DNA of 64,000 bases from Petaurus breviceps papuanus. Lineage: Eukaryota > Chordata > Mammalia > Diprotodontia > Petauridae. Below are positions 56,145 to 64,000 of this stretch, in pieces. Position numbers and translations under genes: made by a program. Below the pieces are notes generated by a model. That model was given only the letters and a program-made list of their open reading frames with translations. It was not told where the DNA came from and ran no database searches. Position 1 is the first letter of the stretch. Each line of letters begins with the position of its first letter. The stretch covers positions 16,666,537 to 16,730,536 of the forward strand of contig JAMXIF010001183.1 in assembly GCA_028583685.1 (NCBI GenBank). Reading direction: 5' to 3'.

Positions 56145-57195
56145 TGTAGAGTCCCTGCCCTCATGAAGCGCCTAGTCTATTGGGGGGAGGGGGGCTACCT
56201 GTGATGTCCATGGGAAGAAAAGAGATTCCCAATCAATAATCAAAGATCAAGCCCTACTGTGTGCTAAGCACTGTGCCAGGCACTAAGAATATAAAGAATG
56301 AAACAAGTGAGGAATCAGACAAGATTTCCTGAAGGAGTCAGGCTTTAAAAAATATGTAGTAACATAGAAGTGGCTTACTCCAGGAACAGGGAATAGTTGA
56401 ACAAAGGAAATATATGGAGAACAAGTAACCTAGTTTGGCTGGAGCAAAGAGTATGAATGGAGGGGTGTAGTATCAGTCCACAAGGATTTATTAAGTGCTT
56501 ATTAGGTACTGGGCATTACTATGTGTCAGGCATTACTCTAAGTGCTGGGGGATACCCAAAAAAAATAGCTAGCTGGTGTAGTACTGAGACAGGAAACAGT
56601 ATTTCATGTGTGAGGATCCACAAATTGGTGAGTCATTTGAATCATAAAGAATTTATAAGATTTGTCAATGGATTGGATAGGGGTGGGGGGGGGGTCATGG
56701 AGGAGGAGGAGGAGTGACAGACTAAGGTGTTAAGGATGAAGTTGCAGACCTAGGTAATTGGGAGAATGGTGGTACCCTAAAAAGTAATAGGGCATGTTGG
56801 AAGAGGTGAAGGTTTTGGGGGAAAGACAATGAATTCTGATTTGGACATGCTGAGCTTGCGGTACCGAAGGGACATCCAGTTCAAAATGTCCAGAAGGCAA
56901 TTGGTGCTGTGGGACTGTACTCAGAAGAGCAACTCAGGCTGGATAAATAGATCTAGAGTGATATGCATGGAGATGATCACTGAACCCATGAAATCTGATT
57001 AGATCATCAAGTGAAAATATTGAGAAAAAAAGAAAAGACATGAGATAAAATGGGACAGGTGTGGGGGGCAGGGTATCAGATTGTGGAAAACTTACATACT
57101 AAAGGACTTAGAACATTCCTTGCAAGGAAACAGGGAGCCGTGGGAGAGTTTTGAGCAGAGGAATGATATGACTGGATCTATGCTTAATGAAGATG
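56145..57195 (-). mobile_element. Mosaic of L2 LINE pieces
   Basis: agtccctgccctcatgaagc, then two 3' termini (ctactgtgtgctaagcactg at 56254 and gtgcttattaggtactgggc at 56494), then body sequence (tggacatgctgagcttgcgg, gggacatccagttcaaaatg) and at 57110-57185 a piece that belongs nearer the 3' end. The order cannot come from one copy, so at least two L2 insertions and rearrangement are involved. Confidence 0.8.
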
Positions 57196-57698
57196 AGCTA
57201 TGTAGTCCTTTCTTCTGCATATGAGTTACATAGCCTTTTTTAAATCTCCAGAAAGTATGCTGCAACACTCAATAACTGGCAAGGTGTTCTCAGAAAGTAG
57301 TTTCTTTCCCCTTATGTATCTATTCTTTTTTAGTACTACTGCCAAAAATCAAGAATAGTGTCAGAAATAGGATAAAGTTGTGATTTCAAACTCTAATTTC
57401 ATTTTTCTAGAATATATCACAAATATTTCTTTTTAATTCTCAAAATTAATTTTATCTCATGTCAGTTTTTTAAAAAATAAGTATATACCATAATGCACTA
57501 TTAGGTAAGTAGATAAAATCAATAACAAAAAAAATAAGATGAATATTCCAAAGAGTTTAAGAATGACTGTGATAAATGTTAAGGACTCAATTCTTGATCA
57601 TTTAAGGGATCTATAAAACTGTATCATGGGGGCCATGAATTTATTGCCTATAGAAATGCCAAAGCCGAACTATTAGATGCCAAATTCTGACCTACCAA
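57196..57698. other. Unique AT-rich stretch
   Basis: Nothing recognised. Confidence 0.5.
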
Positions 57699-57699
57699 A

Positions 57700-57920
57700 G
57701 ACTCCTCCAAGTAAGGTCCATATAATTTGCAGGTATGAGTTCATTAATCTTTACAGAACCCTTCCCCACCCTTGCCCTGGGATAGGGAGCCTTATTAATA
57801 CTAATTTTAGATGGAAAAACTGAGACAGGTAGGTAATATATTTTCTAAAAGGAGGTTAGTGAAACAGGCACAGAGGAGAAGAATGTAACTTTGATTTCTT
57901 GACTCCATGTCCATCAAATG
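57700..57920 (-). mobile_element. MIR-type SINE relic
   Basis: ctttacagaacccttcccca, tagatggaaaaactgagaca and tttgatttcttgactccatg. Confidence 0.55.
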
Positions 57921-58424
57921 AGTTCATGAATTTCTAGTGGCTTCATTTATGTGCACACATTTTTAAAAATTTAAGAACTACAAGATTTCCCCCACTGTGA
58001 CAATGAAGCTGTTGATCTGACATTCCATTACATGAAAGGACATGTCTTTCCAAACAAAGAAATGTCCAGATGTTCATTCTGTCGACTGAGCACAGAGTTG
58101 AAAAGTCTTAGGTGCTCACTAACGAATTTCACAAGCTTAGAAGTTTAGACATTCATTTCAAGGTCGTCATTTGTCAGCAAAAAAAAAGACATTCCAATTA
58201 ACTCTGCAGTTTTAAGTAGCAGTTTAAAAGTTCTATTCTAATTTAATCTAGAGCTTTCTTTGTAGTACTCTAGGTTATAGATCCCATAGTCTGGAACCAG
58301 AGAATTTCTTTGGATTTAGAAGGGATTTAGTGAGATCATCCTATTAATAACTCAGTTGCAAAAAAAAAAAAAGTATTGCAAAATAGCATATTCACCAAAG
58401 GTAACTAGTTTGAAGAAAGGAAAG
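57921..58424. other. Unique block, candidate conserved non-coding DNA
   Basis: 57965-58260 is repeat-free with several short inverted strings, such as acatgaaaggacatgtcttt (58030-58049). Inference only. Confidence 0.38.
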
Positions 58425-58474
58425 GGAAGGAAGGAAGGAAGGAAGGAAGGAAGGAAGGAAGGAAGGAAGGAAGA
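58425..58474. repeat. (GGAA)n microsatellite
   Basis: Twelve perfect GGAA units; known ETS-type binding arrays have this form, but no function can be claimed. Confidence 0.97.
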
Positions 58475-59218
58475 GAAGCATTATGTCAGCTTGACCTATA
58501 TATTATTATGCTACATTTTTCAGTGTAAGGAAATATGTGATCTCGGAGTTAGTACCAGGGCCTGAGGATCCATTCCCAACAATCTTATTTCCAGTTTTTT
58601 TTTCTCTCAATTTACTATGACTTGAAGATAAATCCCTTCCTTTCACTTAAAATGGACCTTTCTCATCTGTCAAATGGGGATGTGTCATGATAGGATTTTG
58701 GTATAAAACTTCATTTGGACTGGAGCATGACAAAAATAATTTATCTGATCCACCAACCTCTACAAATCCATAACACAGTGGCCTTCCCAAGTAGAATGTG
58801 GACCCAAGAGCAGACTTTCCATTTTACACAGGACAGAGCCTTACATGTTTCACCAGGCATTGTCCTGGACCACAGGCCTTAATGGACTCCCATTAGTTTT
58901 CACACAAGCTATAACATGCTCTACCTGCAGCCCAGGAGCATTCCAAGGGGCAAATACTCTTTTCTATTTTGGCAAATGTCCATGAAAATCCAAGGAAACC
59001 CTTTGGCTGTGATCCACACAGACACAAGCTAATGCCAAGTAATTATTCTGAGTGTAGGGGAAAACATGTATGAGCAGTGGCATCTGCTTAAGGGTTGATC
59101 CTAAAAGCCATAGGTGGTTTCTGCCAGAAGCAAGAATCAATAAAACACAATCCAAGGGTGCAGACTTCCTAAATAAAAGTGTTATGAGGCTTTGTGAGTT
59201 GAAATGTGCAAAGGAAGA
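58475..59218. other. Unique block about 0.75 kb
   Basis: Repeat-free by eye; 58830-59210 has balanced composition. A 90-codon minus frame at 58964-59236 ends in the MIR that follows and shows no domain. Confidence 0.45.
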
Positions 59219-59219
59219 T

Positions 59220-59402
59220 AGCACAGTACAGCCCAAGGAACACTAAACTTAGAGGGCTGAACCTGTATACTCTGTGAGACTTGAGTTCAAATCCTAGTAT
59301 GACCTTGAGCAAATTACTTAACTTTCATGACCCTCATTTTCTCAACTATAAAATGAGGAAGTCTTTTCCTTCTATGGATCTGTGAAGTACAAAATATTGA
59401 GC
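59220..59402 (+). mobile_element. MIR-type SINE
   Basis: gacttgagttcaaatcctag, tgaccttgagcaaattactt and cattttctcaactataaaat in order. Confidence 0.8.
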
Positions 59403-59703
59403 TGATAGTCAACAATGCATAGTTAGCAAATAGCAAAATGATTACCTGCTGCTACCCATCTTCCTGGTGTGAGCAATGCTTATGCTCTCTAAAATGGAAT
59501 GGGAAGTAGTGGGCTAATATATAACTCCTTTTGATAAAATTTCTTACATATATACATCTTATATATGCATGCATACATATATGTATGTATATAGACAAAT
59601 GTGCACGCATAGATGGGTGGTGTCAATGTGCAAAGTGCATGTAGATATTTTTATATGTGTGTTTGTGTGGGGGTGGGTGGGTGGGTGAGTGTGTATAAAC
59701 ATG
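59403..59703. other. Unique stretch with (TA/TG)-rich repeats
   Basis: atatatgcatgcatacatat and gtgtttgtgtgggggtgggt-type tracts at 59545-59695. Confidence 0.7.
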
Positions 59704-59925
59704 TATCCATCTCAGTCATGTTCCACTGTTTGTGACTTCATTTGGGGTTTTCTTGGAAAAGATACTGGAGTGGTTTGCTATTTCCTTCTCCAATGCATTT
59801 TACAGATGAGGAAACTGAGGAAAATAGAGGTAAGTGACTTCTGAGCCACACAGCTAGTAAGTGTCTGAAGTCAGATTTGAAGATGAGTTTTCCTGATTCC
59901 AAGTCCACCTACCAGGCCCCAACAA
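59704..59925 (-). mobile_element. Long marsupial SINE with RTE-like 3' tail
   Basis: ctcagtcatgttccactgtt, gatactggagtggtttgcta, tttacagatgaggaaactga and cacacagctagtaagtgtct in order. Confidence 0.9.
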
Positions 59926-60049
59926 TAATACACATATATTTTTGTGAATATGTATATAATTTAAGTGTTTATATATGTACATGTGTGTGTTGGACTAGAC
60001 TTATGGATGTATTGTTATAGAGCATTAGGAAATTTCCTCTACTAATATA

Positions 60050-60207
60050 GATTGGTATATGTCCTAGAGAGTCTCTAAGGGTACTAAGAGGTTAACTGAC
60101 TCCTTAAAGTCATTGAACCAGTATGTGTCAGAGGCAGACCTTGAACCCAGGTCCTCCTGAGTTGGAGGGCAGCTCTCTATTCACTACACCATGCTACATA
60201 CTTCTTC
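60050..60207 (-). mobile_element. Marsupial CORE-SINE (MAR1-like) 5' part
   Basis: ccagtatgtgtcagaggcag, ccttgaacccaggtcctcct and agctctctattcactacacc give the reverse complement of the family head. Confidence 0.8.
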
Positions 60208-60434
60208 TCACATATTCTAGGTGACCAATCAAGACAGAATGATGTTTGATCTCAGAAGTGGAGAAAGGAAGAACTAGGGTTTCAAAATAAGTCCCTGGGG
60301 ATGTCCATTAACTCTTTCAGAGTGCTGGGTAAGCACTTAGTGCCCTGAGTAAAAATTAGATAAGTGGTACCTTGATCCTCTTAACACACCACCCCTCCCC
60401 GTTGTCTGAAACATCTGACACCCACAACTTAATA
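60208..60434. other. Unique stretch
   Basis: Nothing recognised. Confidence 0.5.
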
Positions 60435-60850
60435 ACGAAACTGCTTTTCTTTCCCCTCTTAACATCTAGTACAACCCCTAACTAACCAAAATCTGTACCA
60501 CAATATAGCAGACTAGGAGCTATTCAGCCTTTGGTTGGAGAACTTAAAGTGAGGGAGATCCCACTATGTCCTAAAATAATCCATTTCTCTTCTGGACAGT
60601 ACTAACAGTTGAGTTTTCCCATAAGTATTACATCAAGCCTAAATCACCCTCTCTTCAATAGCTATCCCACTTATATCTAGCCTAGTTAGGCTCCTAGTTC
60701 TACCTTCTGGGAACATGCAGAACAAATCTAACCCCTCTTCCGTATAAAAGTTTTGCAAAGGGTTTTCAAGGTACAGATCATAGACCCACACACACACTTT
60801 CCTGATCCTACTAGCTATTCTTGCTCTTTCTCTCCTGAAATTGTTGGTTA
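60435..60850 (-). mobile_element. L3/CR1-type LINE 3' part
   Basis: tcctagttctaccttctggg, acaaatctaacccctcttcc and ttcctgatcctactagctat preserve the CR1/L3 complement order seen at 32275 and 35130. Confidence 0.75.
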
Positions 60851-60893
60851 TATACTCATCTATCTATGTATTGCATCCCTCCAATAGCTTGTG

Positions 60894-61139
60894 AGGCACC
60901 TAGGTGGGTCAGTGGATAGAGCTCTGGGTCTGGAGTCAGAAAGATCTGAGTTCAAATTCAGCCCCAGACACATACTAGTTGTGTGACCCTGGGCAAGTCA
61001 TTTAACCTCTATTTGCCTTAATACACTGGAGAAGGAAATGGCAAACCACTTCAGTACCTTTGCCAAGAAAACCCCATGGACAGTATTGGCATTCTGTGGT
61101 CCATTGGGTCATGAAGAGTCAGACACAGATGAATAACAA
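60894..61139 (+). mobile_element. Long marsupial SINE with RTE-like 3' tail
   Basis: ggcacctaggtgggtcagtg head, gtgaccctgggcaagtcatt, ggagaaggaaatggcaaacc, gtccattgggtcatgaagag and an acagatgaataacaac end. The tail keeps more of the RTE-like segment than the other copies (ggacagtattggcattctgt). Confidence 0.93.
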
Positions 61140-61159
61140 CACAGAACTCCTTAAGGGCA

Positions 61160-61250
61160 GAGCCCCCAACAAAACATTCAACAGACATTTATTGAGCACC
61201 TACTATGTGCAAGGCATTGTGGTAGGTAGTGGCACCAAGTGCATATTTCA
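61160..61250 (-). mobile_element. L2 LINE 3' end
   Basis: cagacatttattgagcacct and actatgtgcaaggcattgtg match the complement of the L2 terminus closely. Confidence 0.85.
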
Positions 61251-61264
61251 ATCCATCTATGTCT

Positions 61265-61436
61265 TCTAATCTTCAATTCAATCCAATCCTACCCAACAAA
61301 CACTTTTTGAGCATCTTTCAATGTGCAAGTCACCAGTGCTAGGCATTAGGGAGAGAAATGCAAAAGGGAAAACACTCCCTGCCTTCAAGAGATCTACATT
61401 TTATTGGTGGGAAGGTGGATATAACATTAACTGAAA

Positions 61437-61474
<38 letters not shown>

Positions 61475-61685
61475 TCATCTGAGAAGTGACAGAATACTAA
61501 CAGCTTGGTGAATCTGGAGAGACTCCCCATAGGAGGTGATCTATGAGCTAAGCCTTGAAGGGAGCTCAAGACTTTAAAAGGAAGATTTGAAAAGGGAAAA
61601 TACATTTCAAGCATAATACACCCCATGCAACAGTATGGGGGTAGGTAATGGCATTCTAAGCTCAAGGAACAAGGATGTCAGTTTG
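61265..61685 (-). mobile_element. L2 LINE 3' region with internal (CA)n
   Basis: tgctaggcattagggagaga, ccctgccttcaagagatcta, then a CA run at 61440-61472, then gagctaagccttgaagggag and aggtaatggcattctaagct. A second L2 copy directly next to the terminus at 61160. Confidence 0.8.
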
Positions 61686-62880
61686 ACCTTCCTCTAGATT
61701 TTTTTTAATATGTTGTAATTATTAGTACTATACTTGAATTATGGATTAGATTGAAAGATGAGAAGATATAGATAGGTCACAATATGTATTTTGTGACTCA
61801 TTCTTGCTTTATTATCAACCTGCCTCCTTCTTCGTCATATATGATCTTAGTATCTTCACCCCACTCCCACTTAAATAAGCCCAGATACATTTATCAAGTG
61901 ATAACATAGCTCAGTCATTTACTAGGTGTAAACTTCACCTGGATACCTCAATGGGTGAGACTAGAAGTCTGTTTGAATTAGCTCAGGGACTTGGTCATGC
62001 CCTCTGGAGCCATCTAGTTAATTGGAGCCAGAGACTGGAGCGCCTGGTGGCAGTGTCTGGTGGCAGAGAAGAGAAAGACCTGCCAAAACTAATCACTTGG
62101 GATGCAGAGAGGAGTGTCTCAGGTTCAGACTAGCTCTCTTCCTTCTCCACCTTGGTTTAGAGGAAAATTTCATCTGGTTTTGAAGGGTCAAGAAGGTTTG
62201 AAATTTCCTATCTTCCCAAGAGCATCCTAGCAGCATTCCCAGAATACCTGGTGGCAGGGTCCATAGAAGGATCAAAGAAGAGACTGAATACAGATTTGAG
62301 TTTCTACAAAGAGCCCAGTGGGGAGAAGGGGGAAATGAAAAACAATAATAACCACCATTCCTAAGGGGAATTTCTTGAGGACTCCAGCAAAAGTATTTCT
62401 AGGAGCTATGACTTATTTTTCTACATGTGCTTTCTAAGGTTTAACCCACTTTTTCCAGAATGTACTCTGTATGCACTGGTATGAACTTTGCATGTACTAG
62501 TGGGAAAGTCTGTTGCAGATTTTTTTGAAGAATATTTTGCACCAACTATTCTTACCATACCACCTTAGTAAATTATTCTCTTTCTTAAGGTTAATTGAGT
62601 CTGGCTGACTAATTTAAACTGCTCATAGCAGGAAGCAAAGGAATAGGGGCTTGGGAACTAAAGGATTATAAAGACACTACCAACCCCTAAGGGCAACCCC
62701 TGAGCCTCAGAGGACCAGAATATGGTCTTAGGGACTTGACTCATCCTTATGAGTAGGAGTTGGGGCAGTAGCTCCAGAGTCTATATTGCTACATATTATT
62801 GTGTTATCCCATAAATGTAAGAAACATGTCTTCAGGTGCTGACCATGAAGTCCAAGCAAAATAAAATGTCTCCTTTCTTA
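61686..62880. other. Unique block about 1.2 kb
   Basis: Repeat-free by eye. 61900-62300 has balanced composition; overlapping 60-codon frames on both strands (61951-62275) show no domain. Confidence 0.42.
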
Positions 62881-62884
62881 AGTT

Positions 62885-63055
62885 AGATTGCATTTATTCA
62901 ACAAAAGTCAGTCAACTAGAATCTATTAAGCACTTACTGAGTGCTAAGAAACTGGACTAACTGTTAGGAATAAGAAGAAAGGAAAAAAACAGAAACAAAA
63001 AACCAGCCCCTGCTCTCAGAAAGTCCAGTCTTATGGAAGGCAAGACCATTACAGG
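62885..63055 (-). mobile_element. L2 LINE 3' end
   Basis: tctattaagcacttactgag then cccctgctctcagaaagtcc. Confidence 0.75.
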
Positions 63056-63179
63056 AAAGAAAAAGAGTAATGTAGTCTTGCAGATCACTTAAACCTGATG
63101 CTTACCTATGCCATAGCAGTTTGTATTCAGGAGTAGAAAGTGCCAACCTGTAGCCTGGGCCAGGACTATGCCCTGGGCA

Positions 63180-63650
63180 TAGTCTATAGGGTACAAGACT
63201 TCAGATCAGGAAAACTTCGAATCTCACCTCAAACACTAGCTAGCTGCTGCTGCTACTGCTATGGCTGCTGCTGCTACTGCTATGGCTACTGCTGCTACTG
63301 CTGCTGCTGCTGCTACTGCTGCTACTGCTGCTGCTGCTGCTACTGCTGTTCCTGCTACTGCTGCTGCTGGTGTTGCTGCTGTTGCTGCTATTGCTGCTGC
63401 TGCTCCTGCTGCTGCTGCTACTTCTGTTGCTGTTATTGCTGTTGCTGCTGCTAGTAATAATGATTATGGTGATGATGGTGGTGATGGGTGATGATGATGG
63501 CAATGAAGAGGATGAGGATGTAGGTTCTTCCTTCTTGAAAAGAACACTGTATAACCATTGGGCAAGTCTCAACCTCTCTCTGTCTCATTTTCTTCATCCA
63601 TAAGATAAGTGAGTGAAGCCAACTCTAAAACTACAATCTTTACCGGCCCT
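63180..63650 (+). mobile_element. MIR-type SINE disrupted by a triplet expansion
   Basis: The left half ends tcacctcaaacactagctag (63225-63244), where MIR would continue with ctgtgtgacc. Instead about 200 bases of CTG-type units follow, and MIR resumes with attgggcaagtctcaacctc and tctcattttcttcatccata. The expansion therefore grew inside a MIR. Confidence 0.7.
63241..63450. repeat. Long imperfect (CTG)n-type triplet tract
   Basis: Units are mostly ctg with cta, ttg and ttc variants, and two atgg breaks at 63260 and 63284. It passes into gat/ggt units to about 63512. All three forward frames are open, giving polyCys, polyAla and polyLeu, with polySer on the other strand. These are consequences of the repeat, not genes. 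Confidence 0.95.
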
Positions 63651-63847
63651 CAGATGATTGCTTTGAGGACATGGATTTGCTAGCTTGTCCAGCTTTGCAT
63701 GGCTGGTAATGGGCTAAAACTTCAACAAAGAAAGTTCTAGTTAATCATGAAAAGGAGAGTGAATGATATAGAGTAACTTTGATAGTGTTGTCAGTAAAAT
63801 ACTGGAACATTTTATCCAAGAACTATGGAATCTCTTTTCCTAGAGTG
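63651..63847. other. Unique stretch
   Basis: Nothing recognised. Confidence 0.5.
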
Positions 63848-63852
63848 GGAGA

Positions 63853-63901
<49 letters not shown>
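63848..63901. repeat. (GA)n tract running into the assembly gap
   Basis: gggagagggaaagagagaga leads to an uninterrupted GA run that ends at the first N. Confidence 0.97.
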
Positions 63902-64000
63902 NNNNNNNNNNNNNNNNNNNNNNNNNNNNNNNNNNNNNNNNNNNNNNNNNNNNNNNNNNNNNNNNNNNNNNNNNNNNNNNNNNNNNNNNNNNNNNNNNNN
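63902..64000. other. Assembly gap (99 N)
   Basis: Unknown bases to the end of the window. Confidence 1.

Noticed and set aside
58038-58047. ggacatgtct as a p53 half-site
   Set aside because: A single half-site is expected often by chance, and no partner lies at the right spacing.
63140-63603. Open frames of 76-110 codons (polyCys, polyAla, polyLeu, polySer)
   Set aside because: All come from the CTG-type triplet tract; no unique sequence, domain or start context supports a protein.
1-64000. Endogenous retroviruses or other LTR elements
   Set aside because: I saw no pair of long terminal repeats, primer-binding site or gag/pol/env similarity; the coding relics found all belong to non-LTR LINEs.
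1-64000. tRNA genes suggested by SINE heads
   Set aside because: The SINE heads are tRNA-derived and keep box-B-like gttcaaatcc, but no cloverleaf with an acceptor stem is formed.

Overview
This 64 kb window is nuclear DNA of a marsupial. The evidence is the repeat content: many tRNA-derived SINEs with the marsupial body (gtgaatagagcactgg ... aggacctgagttcaaatcc ... gtgaccctgggcaagtcac), a second SINE type ending in the gaaatggcaaaccactcc / RTE-like tail, marsupial-type L1 3' ends, abundant L2, L3/CR1 and RTE LINE relics, and many MIR-type SINEs. Primate Alu and rodent B1/B2 are absent. The young short SINEs with A-rich tails resemble a family I associate with Australian marsupials, but I cannot fix the species. 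The final 99 bases are an assembly gap.

I can support no protein-coding gene, no host exon and no RNA gene. Open frames are short. They fall either in low-complexity DNA (polyCys/Ala/Leu, polySer, Arg-Glu runs) or inside LINEs and SINEs, where several give recognisable reverse transcriptase pieces (L2 at 12.5-12.9, 31.1-31.4 and 35.7-36.1 kb; RTE at 5-6, 33.7-34.4 and 36.7-38.2 kb). The window is intergenic DNA or the inside of a very large intron.

Layout: 0-4.5 kb, tetranucleotide satellite, a short SINE and MIR relics; 4.6-6.1 kb, L2 and RTE relics; 6.1-14.2 kb, unique DNA with MIR, L2 and a possible hAT fragment; 14.2-17.9 kb, mostly unique with (CA)n/(GT)n; 18-20.3 kb, SINE-dense; 20.3-24.1 kb, unique plus one young SINE with a perfect duplication; 24-32.7 kb, MIR/L1/L3 and a 1.4 kb L2; 32.7-38.2 kb, the most repeat-rich part, with RTE copies, nested SINEs, L2, L3 and a complete-looking 423 bp TA-flanked terminal-inverted-repeat element; 38.3-48.6 kb, mostly unique with an L1 end and several non-repetitive AT-rich blocks rich in homeodomain-type motifs; 48.6-52.1 kb, a nested SINE pair, MIR and L2; 52.8-54.3 kb, a locally GC/CpG-richer block with a possible RFX-like plus CCAAT module; 54.3-64 kb, L2, MIR and SINE relics, a long CTG-type triplet tract and a purine tract at the gap.

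Insertions and target duplications give a relative order: L2, RTE and MIR oldest; then the SINE with the RTE-like tail; then the short A-tailed SINE, which is always the guest and never the host. The unique blocks would suit distal regulatory DNA of a developmental gene, but that is inference from base composition and motif content and needs cross-species alignment. I found no LTR element or endogenous retrovirus that I could recognise.
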